From the IMG/VR virus record IMGVR_UViG_3300006870_000071, positions 1 through 26,681 of that record: a stretch of 26,681 nucleotides of DNA. The stretch is one strand, 5' to 3'. Position 1 is the stretch's first letter. Each line of letters begins with the position of its first letter. This document shows, piece after piece, positions 16,001 through 24,685 of this stretch. Position numbers and translations under genes: made by a program. The notes under the pieces were generated by a model, which saw only the letters and a program-made list of their open reading frames with translations, did no database searches and was not told the origin of the DNA. This DNA comes from a virus.

Positions 16001-19000
16001 GATCTATTAATTCTACTTCCATTTATTGAATTATAGAATTGTATATCTATAGATTCTTCAATATTTCCATATTCTAATAATGGTGGATCATTGTCTCTAT
16101 CCAAAATGGTATAAAAACACTGACTAAACGCTGAAAGAGTGATAGTTTCTGATGAATATTCTGCATCTGGATAGAAGTTTAATTCTAAATCTGATCCACT
16201 ATTATCTCCACCAAAAGTTCCTATTCCAGAAGCACTATCAAAGGTTCCAATACCACTTACACTAAGAAGAGGTGATTGCTGAACATAAACGTCAGTTCCA
16301 TCTTGTATAAGCATTATTTGATGAATAGCTTTAGTAGATCCAATGCCAACTTCTACTAAAGATTTGAATGAATTGAAAAGACCTTTGTCTATCGATACAA
16401 TGTTCGTATTTCCTGTTCCAACCGTGAAATCGGAACGATATAAAATAGATCTCTCATAACCAACTGGTTGACTATCTGTTTTAAATCTATAAAAACCAGT
16501 TCCTAAAGTTGTGGTTCCGAATCCAACAATCTTTGCTCTAAAAGTATTGTTATTTGAGGAAGTATTCGTATAATTTAATGATAAAATTCCTCCGGAAGAT
16601 ATATTCGCACCAAAAGATCCTATGAAATTGTTAGATATTTCGGATGTTTCAGATTCTGTATCAAAATAATATTCCGATAAGTATGTATTAGAACCATCGG
16701 AAGTTACATATAATTCAACAAAGTTCATTTGGTTTGTTGAATTATCAATTACTTGAACATTGGCATACAAAGAGTTTGAATTTGAATCTAGGTTTACAAC
16801 AGTAGACGTTTCTCCAGAAGTAATAATGCCAGCAGAACTTACTAAATCTACAAAACCTACTGCAGTTGTTCCAAAACCTACTGCGGAAGATCTAAAAGTA
16901 TTTCTTACAAGTTTTAGATCATAGTCAATATCATATGGGTTTTCTGGAACAAATCTTAAATATCTATTATTAAATTCATCTTCTATAATGATAAATTCGC
17001 CATAATTTTCTCCTAAAATATGGACTTCGGATGATCCAACGTTAGAAATGTTACCTTTTTCAACTAAGTAATAATCATCATTGTCATTTAATAAAACAAT
17101 CTCCGTAAATTGAATTTGACTACCATCAAGATTTGTTATTCTAACTAAAAGATTTTCATATGAAATTGAGGGATCTAACAATAAAACATTTAAAAATTCG
17201 CTAGGTTCATCTTCAAAATTGGAAAATTTATTACTAATATCATCTATTGCAAGAACGCGGTTTCCAATATTATCAATATAATCTGTAAGTCTTACAGTTT
17301 CTAACTTAATATATCTAGAATTTCCAGTTATAGGATCAATATCAATATCCTTTACATTATCAAAATTATAAATTGTATCTACTCTAAGATCATCTATATA
17401 ATCAATTATAACATTTGATTGGTCAATTCCTAAAAGATCGGAAGCATTGGTTTCTTGCTCTATTTGAGTATCAGCAAAATCTTTTAGTCCACTAGTATGC
17501 AATAGTGGTTTTATATTTTTTTCTACTTCTTTATATTCTTTGGTGCTCTTTACAGAGTATGAAAGATTTTGATAGTAATCATTATTTGATGTAACTTGAT
17601 TGTCCAGACTTAATTTTCCAATCTCATCTATCCATCCAACATTCTTTGGAATTGAATAACTAACATTAAAAGTTCCTTCATTAATATCAATTTGAATAAT
17701 TGTCGCTACTGTTGAAGAATATTTTCCAGTAATAACTTCACCAACGGATAGTTCATAAGTTCCCGATACTTTAAGGGTGGTTCCATCATAACTAGAAACA
17801 AATAAATCCCGTTCAGTGTTATTTGTAATTAACTGCTCACCAATAGAGAATGACAATTTACTTTGCTTCACATCAAAAGTAGGATAATCGTTAAAAGATA
17901 TGATTTTTGGATATCCTTCTTGTATAGTTTTAGCAGTTCCTATATTAGTAGTTAATCCGGAAGGTCCATAATATGAATCTGCCAAATCAAATACTACCTT
18001 ATCATATGGAGATGTCTCTTGATAATTAGATACCTTAAAGAATCTATATCCATAATCTTCAGAATTAAATCCAGATCCATCATCAAGTTGTTGTATTCCT
18101 TCAAGAAATACTAAATCTCCGACAGCAAATGGTAAAGGGTCATATCCAAAAGTTGGTTTAGTTATTTCGCACGTAAATGTGGTGTCAGAATCTGCAGTTA
18201 CTTTTTGAATAGAAATTCCATTAGTATTATTAACTGCAAATAATTCTACAGTTTGTTCTGGAAGACCTTTTGGTTTGTCCTCTATTTCTATTCTTCTTAT
18301 GGTATCACCAACCAAAGAGGCATTAAGAATTCCGGAATCAATTTTTTCCCTAGTAGAAGAATTTACAATAACAATATCTGGTGCTTGAATATATCCTTTG
18401 CCACCATCTAGAATTGTTATAGTGTCTATTGTATTCGAATTTGAAAGTATTATATTTGAAGATACAAAAGCTGTTGGATTGAGGGTCGGATCAAATGGAT
18501 ATTCAAATTTTTCATTTTTAATTCTTTGCTGTTTTATATTGCCAATAGAAGAAGACTTTGCAAGAACATATGAATCTTTCCCATCAGTTGAAGTAATACT
18601 CTGAACTACTGGTATTTTTTTATAACCATATCCTCCAGAAGGTAATTCTATTTTATCAATTCCTCCTTTTGCAGTTTTTGATCTTGTGGTGTATTTTAGA
18701 ATATCGCAGTCTTCGGAGGAGTAAGAAAGATTTTCTGGAACGTTTTTGAGTAATACGCTAAATGTTTTTTCTCCCACTCCAATAATGTTATATGTTCCAG
18801 TATATGTACTATTTGTGAAAAATATTTCAGAATAATTTTTTACGTCTTTATCAACAATACCCAAAACTCCATTATTCTCCAAGTTGTAATAAAGTAAATT
18901 TGGTAATTTGGAATCATAGTTTATAGTAATAGAAGCATTTGCCGTACCAACTGTGCCTACCTCAACAATATTAAATTGCCTCTCCAATGATGTAGATTTA

Positions 19001-22000
19001 AACTCATCTTTAAATTCAGAATCTCTATAAATCTTAAAACTATACCCATAAAGTGAAGAATCTGATAAATCAAATACTAAATTATTATTTTTTATCGTTT
19101 TCAATCTTGGATTAATTAAAGATATAAACTGAGACGCACCACCAGTTCCTGTGATGTCAATAGTTTGTGGTGGAGTGGCTATAGAATCTAAGTAAGTGCT
19201 GCAAAGTTTAATAGTATCAGAATCTACTTTGAATACATAATAGTCGCCTGTTGTTATTCCAGTTGCTGGTGTAACTGCAGAATAATATATTTTATCCCCA
19301 GTTCTTAAATGATGATCATTAAGTGTAATTGCATTTAGTGTTGTACTAATTACAGAAGAATCAAACTCTATAGGATTGACCAGTATTCTGTTTTGATCTT
19401 TAGAAATTCTTACAGAGGTAGAAGTCCCGATTCCAACAGATAGATTTGGATTTACTGTTAAATTAATAACATCTCCAGTAAGCATTTCATGAGATGTTGA
19501 TACTGAAACAATAGCTTTTATTCTCTCAACATTTCCTGTAACTTGCTCATACACAGATTCTAAAGAATACAAATCACTATCAATACCGCCAGAATGGAAG
19601 AATAACTCATCAGAATTTATTGAAGTTTTTAATCCAATAATATTTTTACCCTTATTGACTATAAAAAGGTTGGATGGGGATAGTAAACTATATGAAGATA
19701 CGCCATCAGTTGAAATTGATAGTGTTGTTCCATTTGCAGTATAAACAACTTGTTGGTTATTTTTAAATGGGTGGTTTTCAATGTAAATAGATTTTGTGGG
19801 AATTTGTCTGGAAACATTCAATTCATCACCAAAATTAAAAGTCGCAATATGAGATAATCCTGCTGTTGTGCCAAATCCGACCGATTCTAATGGATTGAAG
19901 AATACTATATCATCAACTTTAGATGTAAAAATTTCAGTTGAAAAATCAATACTGAATGAATCGGATTTAAAGTTTACTATAGAATTTTCATCATGAGAAA
20001 CACCTGTCAGTCCTCTTTCAACTCTCAGTATATTTTTATTTTCAAATACTTCTAAGACTTTAAGAGTTTCTGTACCAATTCCAATACTGCTTCCCACAGA
20101 AACATTTTGTGGAATTTTGGATAAGTATATTTCTGTTCCACCAATACTTATTGATGATGGAATTTGAGAAATTAAAGTTGAACTTTTGGGAGTAATCTTT
20201 ACTTTATGAGATCCGTTTAATCTGGAAAGAGTTGTAGAAAAACCTGAAATAGTTACAACATCTCCATCATCAAGTGAGTGATAGGGTAATATGGTTACCT
20301 TTACATTTTCTTCATTTTCCCATGTAAATATGGAATTTTCATATACTAGTGCTTCTGTTTCTACATTAAGAATATCTTTTCCTTCCAAAGAAGATACGTA
20401 TGCATAAGCATCAGATCCACCTGTTCCAGAATTGTCAAAATTTAAAATATCTTCAATTTTATAATTTGAACCAGAATTTATTACTTCAAATCTTTCTACT
20501 TCTCCCGTGGAAACAGAATCTAAGACTATTTTTTGATCTTTATAATCATCTATTTTAGAAATAAAATCATAATTGGAATATACATCAGAAATTTTATATG
20601 GGAAAGTATTTCTAAGTAATTTAGAATTTCCAAAGTCAAAAGATTGATCTAAAGTATCATTTTCTTCTAATGTTTGTGATTTATATTCATTTCCGATAAA
20701 ATATGGGAAAGCAGGATTTCCATTTTCGTCAATTGTTGCATAATATGCATATACTCCATTTGGAAACTCCTTAGTTACTCCATATCTACCATTTTTTTCA
20801 TCTAAAGTCGTATTTGAGGAAGAAAACTTATAATCTTCAACAAAAAATCCTTCTTCAAAACCATCTGGTCTATCAGTATATGTGGCATCTAACGAATAAC
20901 CAGATACAACTCTTGTTATTGTAGATGATCCATTATTTGGATTAGATCGCGCAAATGGACCATAAATTGGATTTCCATCATATGCCCACCCTATAATACC
21001 AGATATATTGTTCTCTCTTTCTCCGAATGAAGTTCTCAATTCTTCAAAATATGAAGATACTGTATATTTTAATTTATTGTCTGTTTCCAGTAAAACTTCA
21101 TCTCCAAATTTATAGTTATTGTTTACAGTAAGACTTCTAATATTTGGAAAGAATTTTACTCCTTTTCCGGAAGAATTTACTGTAATATATGTCTGACTAT
21201 CAGAATATCCAATTCCAGAACTCAATACAATAACCTCTACAATTTTTCCATTGTCAATAATGGGTCTGAGTTTTGCTCCAGAACCAGTTCCACTTAAATC
21301 TGTAACAATTAAATCTGGTAAAGAATAGTATTCTTTACCCCCATATTGTATATTTACTGATACTATTTGTCCATTTGAAATATTTGGTCTTAATGCTGCG
21401 CTTTTTCCATTTTTTACTGTTATTACTGGATTTTTTTGATAGTTTAATATTGTAGATCCATAACCTGTTCCATTATCATAAAGATATAATTGTTCGATCT
21501 TACCCCTAACAATGGGTGTTGATACAACTTCTTTGTATATTTGGGTTGTAGTTCCAAAACCAATGGGACTATATTTTATAGATACTGAGATTTCTGGGTA
21601 ACTGAAGTATTGATAACCAGATCCTCCATCAGAAAACTTTTCATATTCTTTTCTATTATAAAAAGAGTTATCGGTCCCTCCAACTCCAGCATTACATATT
21701 CTAAAAGAATCTTCGTCAATTTTTAAAACATAATACTGACTTGATTTTGATAGACCCGATATTTGAGAACTTTCATAATCATACTCAATCAATTCTCCAG
21801 TATTAAATCCATGATTTTTAAAATTAATAGAATTTGTTATTGTTGATATCCCAGACGGATTAACGATCAGTTTTCTATTAGTGTACCCACTACCACCGTT
21901 CACTACTTCAATTTTTGAAATTGTATTATTTAAATTTGTAGTGGTAATTTTATGTTTTCCAGCAGTTCCTGTTGAAAATCCTATTACATTTGAATTACTT

Positions 22001-24684
22001 TCATAATCTTCATATGTTTCATACAATGAAACTGTTTTATTGTTTTCAACTTTTACAAAATAAAATCCATTATTTACTAAAGTATCAGTTCCGAACCCAA
22101 CTTTTATTGGAAGATTTCCATTTGAATTGTATAGAATTTTATCACCATTGTTTAAATTATGATCTTCCAATAATACAATTCTATTTCCAGTCGTACTAAT
22201 TCCTCCACCATTTACCGTAGTTCTTCCGTCAAAACTTATTTCTCTTACTCTCTTCGTGATTATTGGTTTTAATGATGCGCCAGATCCATTTCCTCCAGAA
22301 ACTTCTGCGGAAAGAATTTTATCAATATCGTAGTTTTGAGAATCAATATAAACTTCTTTTATAGATCCACTAATTACTGGTTGCGCTAAAGCGTTAGTTG
22401 TACCTGAAGAAATGGATATTTGTGGAAGATTTATAACATCGTAATTTTCTCCCCCAACCAAAATATCAACAGACTCTAAAGGTCCATAATATACTTTATC
22501 ATTTGACTTATAATTACTAATCTCAACTCCATTAATAAGCATTCCCGTTACACCGGGAACAGTTTCTTTTCCAGGACCTTTTATTTTAGATTGGAGAGGT
22601 ATTTTTTTCAGTATATTTTGGACTCCAATTTCACCAGATTTGTGGGAATAAAGCGTAAAAGTTCCCCTTACAGATCCTGAATCTGGGTTTTTAAATTTTA
22701 TTGGATTTATTCCAATAAAATGTGGAGAAGAATATAATTTTATTTGTTTTTTATTAGTTAAAACCTCAACATAGTAACTTCCAGTATTTAATCCCACCAA
22801 CGGTGTTGAGTCTGGTTGATAAAAAACTCTATCTCCAGTTAAAAATGGAGAGTTATTTTCAAATCCAATTATTGTTGTATAATCACCATCACCAATATTA
22901 TCTTCTACTGGAACACCAGTCGAATCACTATTAATGTCCAAACTTATAGTATATCTGTAATTGTAAGGATTTTCGATAGATTCTGATGGTAAAGAATTTG
23001 ATGCTACGTAAGAATAGTCCTCTCCATCAAAATATAAATTTTGTATATCTGACGTAATTACGTTATTTCCATATTCTAATGAAACTCCAGAACTTTTTGC
23101 GGTATTAAGTTTTCTCCTTAGATCATACTTTGAATTTGGATTTTTACCGGGGAAAGAACCGTCTATTACTACAGAATTTTCGGCAGATAAAACTCGACTG
23201 ATATGAGGATCATCACTTCCACTAATAACAATATCATTATCTCTTTCAACCAACTCTACCCTATCACCAGATTTTAAACTAGATCTATCAATTTTGTCCG
23301 ATAAGATATAATTCGATTGATCATTAATTATTCCATATCTTGTTGAAGTATTATAAATCCATGAATTGGCAAAGATTTCTTTATATGTTTTATTGTTTGA
23401 ATTTTTAACTTCATCACCTATAAATTTAATAGATAAGATATCACCTTCAGAAGTATTAATCTCTTCAGAAGATGGTGTAAAATCAGATAATACACCTAAA
23501 ATCCTAAACTCAATTTTCTTTGTATTATCATTATTTTCATAACCATAATAAGTTTCATCATTTATAATTAAAGAATTTTTTGAAATATTTTCTGTCAGTC
23601 CAGAACATCCCAAAAACTGATTTACTGTTTTACTTGTGTATGTAAAAGTATTATTTCCTACAATCAATGTTCCACTCTCAGGGAATCCAATTGTAGAATC
23701 TACTGTTATTACAGAAGAATTAGTAGATGCTTCTAAGATTGATTTGGTATTTGGAGTTATGACAAAATTCCCTTGAATTGCAGAAAACTCACTATTCCCA
23801 ACATATAGAGATATTTTATAATATTCCTTATTTTTTCTGAAAAAAGGTTCTACAGAAGAAACGGAAGCATTTGTTAGAGGATCATTAGATTTAAATATTG
23901 TTTGTCCTAATAAGTTATTTACGTTTTCACCAGATATTTTTTCAACAATGATTACTTCCTCCTTTACATATTCTGCAAAAGAAGGTTTTATTAAGTAATT
24001 TTCTAAATTTATAACTTTTGGATTTTCATTATAAAGAACATTAAATAAAACTCTAAAAGATTCATCAGTGCCCTTTGCCCTATAAAAAGAATTTATTTCC
24101 TTCAAAAAATTACCAACATTTAATTCCGAAGTAAATTCAGTTTGTTCTAATCCAGGAGATATAGTATACTTTAATTTTTTATAAAACTCCTGTAGAAATA
24201 AAGAACTCAAATTCTTTACTTCAGACCCCAAATTGTGTTCTGCAGTAGAACTAGTTGAAAATATTAATTCTTCTCTATTTAAGTCTTGTTCATACGCAGT
24301 AATTCCACTAAAACCACGAATACATCCAGTAAAAGTATTTCCTACAATGTTGGTATAAGTAATTATTTCGTCATCAATTTTTAAGAGGCCATATTTTTGA
24401 GGATATCCTTTTGTACTAAAAACTTCTATTTCAATATCATCGATTGCTACTGCGGAAGTTAATGTAGTAAATCCAACAACAACATCTGATGTAAGATTAT
24501 CAACCTTCAAATATTGGTCTAAATTATCAACAATATCGACTGGTCCGCCCTGATATTCTTGAGATATGTAATATTGTTTTAAAAATTCAGAAACCTTTGG
24601 ATTTTCTTCCAATATAAAACTTGGAAGATGACTTTCAATAATCTGCTGAACCTTTACCCTAGATTCAAAACCAGTCTGTATCAT
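13051..24684 (-). CDS. 7: Giant baseplate wedge protein in the gp7 position
   Basis: 3877 residues in one uninterrupted frame, against 1032 for T4 gp7. Its place between gp6 and gp8 and the cyanophage-type start (MIQTGFESRVKVQQIIESHL, then FLKQYYISQEYQGGP and NLDQYLKVDNLT) indicate the wedge initiator gp7. Most of the length is a string of beta modules. IDDEIITYT...RGFSG occurs at 98-130 with relatives near 328, 1536 and 3060. GMLINGVEISNYKS is at about 712. H-x-L-x-x-GD modules start near 603, 831, 951, 1630, 1780 and 2921. GGSGY-type repeats are densest at about 925-1170. A YHYH domain lies at about 1225-1335. YDDLSDQFNGIGRTFTMKVG is near 3170, with ING-x-x-Q-P modules near 3198 and 3503. 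The end reads RKRNPTPP. No enzyme motif is seen. It starts one base after the gp6 stop with a weak AAGAAA upstream. Role in the wedge is inferred from position; the many modules suggest surface or receptor-facing parts. Confidence 0.78.
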   Translation of the reverse strand: MIQTGFESRVKVQQIIESHLPSFILEENPKVSEFLKQYYISQEYQGGPVDIVDNLDQYLKVDNLTSDVVVGFTTLTSAVAIDDIEIEVFSTKGYPQKYGLLKIDDEIITYTNIVGNTFTGCIRGFSGITAYEQDLNREELIFSTSSTAEHNLGSEVKNLSSLFLQEFYKKLKYTISPGLEQTEFTSELNVGNFLKEINSFYRAKGTDESFRVLFNVLYNENPKVINLENYLIKPSFAEYVKEEVIIVEKISGENVNNLLGQTIFKSNDPLTNASVSSVEPFFRKNKEYYKISLYVGNSEFSAIQGNFVITPNTKSILEASTNSSVITVDSTIGFPESGTLIVGNNTFTYTSKTVNQFLGCSGLTENISKNSLIINDETYYGYENNDNTKKIEFRILGVLSDFTPSSEEINTSEGDILSIKFIGDEVKNSNNKTYKEIFANSWIYNTSTRYGIINDQSNYILSDKIDRSSLKSGDRVELVERDNDIVISGSDDPHISRVLSAENSVVIDGSFPGKNPNSKYDLRRKLNTAKSSGVSLEYGNNVITSDIQNLYFDGEDYSYVASNSLPSESIENPYNYRYTISLDINSDSTGVPVEDNIGDGDYTTIIGFENNSPFLTGDRVFYQPDSTPLVGLNTGSYYVEVLTNKKQIKLYSSPHFIGINPIKFKNPDSGSVRGTFTLYSHKSGEIGVQNILKKIPLQSKIKGPGKETVPGVTGMLINGVEISNYKSNDKVYYGPLESVDILVGGENYDVINLPQISISSGTTNALAQPVISGSIKEVYIDSQNYDIDKILSAEVSGGNGSGASLKPIITKRVREISFDGRTTVNGGGISTTGNRIVLLEDHNLNNGDKILYNSNGNLPIKVGFGTDTLVNNGFYFVKVENNKTVSLYETYEDYESNSNVIGFSTGTAGKHKITTTNLNNTISKIEVVNGGSGYTNRKLIVNPSGISTITNSINFKNHGFNTGELIEYDYESSQISGLSKSSQYYVLKIDEDSFRICNAGVGGTDNSFYNRKEYEKFSDGGSGYQYFSYPEISVSIKYSPIGFGTTTQIYKEVVSTPIVRGKIEQLYLYDNGTGYGSTILNYQKNPVITVKNGKSAALRPNISNGQIVSVNIQYGGKEYYSLPDLIVTDLSGTGSGAKLRPIIDNGKIVEVIVLSSGIGYSDSQTYITVNSSGKGVKFFPNIRSLTVNNNYKFGDEVLLETDNKLKYTVSSYFEELRTSFGERENNISGIIGWAYDGNPIYGPFARSNPNNGSSTITRVVSGYSLDATYTDRPDGFEEGFFVEDYKFSSSNTTLDEKNGRYGVTKEFPNGVYAYYATIDENGNPAFPYFIGNEYKSQTLEENDTLDQSFDFGNSKLLRNTFPYKISDVYSNYDFISKIDDYKDQKIVLDSVSTGEVERFEVINSGSNYKIEDILNFDNSGTGGSDAYAYVSSLEGKDILNVETEALVYENSIFTWENEENVKVTILPYHSLDDGDVVTISGFSTTLSRLNGSHKVKITPKSSTLISQIPSSISIGGTEIYLSKIPQNVSVGSSIGIGTETLKVLEVFENKNILRVERGLTGVSHDENSIVNFKSDSFSIDFSTEIFTSKVDDIVFFNPLESVGFGTTAGLSHIATFNFGDELNVSRQIPTKSIYIENHPFKNNQQVVYTANGTTLSISTDGVSSYSLLSPSNLFIVNKGKNIIGLKTSINSDELFFHSGGIDSDLYSLESVYEQVTGNVERIKAIVSVSTSHEMLTGDVINLTVNPNLSVGIGTSTSVRISKDQNRILVNPIEFDSSVISTTLNAITLNDHHLRTGDKIYYSAVTPATGITTGDYYVFKVDSDTIKLCSTYLDSIATPPQTIDITGTGGASQFISLINPRLKTIKNNNLVFDLSDSSLYGYSFKIYRDSEFKDEFKSTSLERQFNIVEVGTVGTANASITINYDSKLPNLLYYNLENNGVLGIVDKDVKNYSEIFFTNSTYTGTYNIIGVGEKTFSVLLKNVPENLSYSSEDCDILKYTTRSKTAKGGIDKIELPSGGYGYKKIPVVQSITSTDGKDSYVLAKSSSIGNIKQQRIKNEKFEYPFDPTLNPTAFVSSNIILSNSNTIDTITILDGGKGYIQAPDIVIVNSSTREKIDSGILNASLVGDTIRRIEIEDKPKGLPEQTVELFAVNNTNGISIQKVTADSDTTFTCEITKPTFGYDPLPFAVGDLVFLEGIQQLDDGSGFNSEDYGYRFFKVSNYQETSPYDKVVFDLADSYYGPSGLTTNIGTAKTIQEGYPKIISFNDYPTFDVKQSKLSFSIGEQLITNNTERDLFVSSYDGTTLKVSGTYELSVGEVITGKYSSTVATIIQIDINEGTFNVSYSIPKNVGWIDEIGKLSLDNQVTSNNDYYQNLSYSVKSTKEYKEVEKNIKPLLHTSGLKDFADTQIEQETNASDLLGIDQSNVIIDYIDDLRVDTIYNFDNVKDIDIDPITGNSRYIKLETVRLTDYIDNIGNRVLAIDDISNKFSNFEDEPSEFLNVLLLDPSISYENLLVRITNLDGSQIQFTEIVLLNDNDDYYLVEKGNISNVGSSEVHILGENYGEFIIIEDEFNNRYLRFVPENPYDIDYDLKLVRNTFRSSAVGFGTTAVGFVDLVSSAGIITSGETSTVVNLDSNSNSLYANVQVIDNSTNQMNFVELYVTSDGSNTYLSEYYFDTESETSEISNNFIGSFGANISSGGILSLNYTNTSSNNNTFRAKIVGFGTTTLGTGFYRFKTDSQPVGYERSILYRSDFTVGTGNTNIVSIDKGLFNSFKSLVEVGIGSTKAIHQIMLIQDGTDVYVQQSPLLSVSGIGTFDSASGIGTFGGDNSGSDLELNFYPDAEYSSETITLSAFSQCFYTILDRDNDPPLLEYGNIEESIDIQFYNSINGSRINRSNFNLTSDGVPIFVKTFNPTDENILNPSTGEFNIQNHFFKNGEELIYTPKSTVAGIAGTSMVYTDGVTSGTLPSTVFAIVNNLDYDKFQISTSISGTAVTFTNLGGGNAHQFEMKKKNEKAIITLDDLVQSPIILTNVSHTLSQNISDTDELFVLSGISSIIPSDILKIDDEYFKVVNVGLGTTTSGPITNNGSFNLVSTKRGFVGTSATSHTSSTVVDIYRGSYNIVENELHFVDPPRGNPQIERTIYNIDYETSDFNGRVFLRSTYTTNKIYDDLSDQFNGIGRTFTMKVGGADTTGIGTIGGSGIVLINGIFQQPSTDNNPNGNFDILEDTIAGITTLVFSGITKPDTDPLEYVFSDYDINQNETPRGGIIVSYGSTPGLGFAPLVGASVTAVVGAGGSIAGITTGLVGGTYGSGYNGLTSIGVTVYDSNHGGDPASITAVVGAGGSLSFNIGAGGTGYTNPQIFVSSPSYENLSVIGVSRLGIGLTTQTGIGLSISLNVGPVGATGIGSTYYGVTDFEITKKGYSFQRGDVFKPVGLVTDYRLSSPIHDFELLVLETYRDKFASWEFGDLDFIDSIKNYQNGSRTTFPLFYNGDLLSFETKKGSRIKLENCLLIFINGILQKPGFSYNFGGGTSLTFTTAPKPDDNISIYFYEGTGVDVTKVTNINETIKVGDVVQILKSNEYPNILSQDKRTVTDLSFSDKFETNLYSGPGISENYRPLSLIKQKVDKNINGEIVSKARDSIETLVFPVANIISDVSTTDTEIFVDGVELFRYEDPDFSSFDGLIVGGTSTSSISTMTGNDSIELVKNFTNIQGESGSIVGIASTTIPNLAIEFTLESLIGTQLQVGYPIYIFDTVVGNGVTSINSSDAETIGIGTNYLDNIYVVDQLNESTGIITCRVHSNSNLVGIATQGSIYTPVGHFSWGRLSNTSGLQRSSNPISIGVTGNIVSGLSTYPIIQRRNVGIRETGALRKRNPTPP
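20700..21010 (-). other. YHYH domain within the giant gp7-position protein
   Basis: Residues about 1225-1335 carry IIGWAYDGNPIYGPFARSN, then LDEKNGRYGVTKEFPNGVYA and NGNPAFPYFIGNEYKS. This order (GWAYDGxPIYGP, D-x-x-NGR-x-x-T-x-E-x-PNG-x-YAY, G-x-PAFPY-x-IG) matches the YHYH domain family, which is found in many bacterial secreted proteins and whose function is not established. The domain sits between GGSGY repeats on both sides. Confidence 0.8.
21170..21910 (-). repeat. Cluster of degenerate GGSGY repeats in the giant gene
   Basis: Coding repeats read GGSGYTNRKL, GGSGYQYFSYPEI, NGTGYGSTILN, YGGKEYYSLPDL and SSGIGYSDSQTY, spaced about 40-90 residues (about residues 925-1170). Each is followed by an I-x-V strand and often by a SGTGS or GKG turn. 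Single further copies lie near residues 738, 1400, 2012, 2091, 3304 and 3350. Confidence 0.65.
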
Positions 24685-24685
24685 A

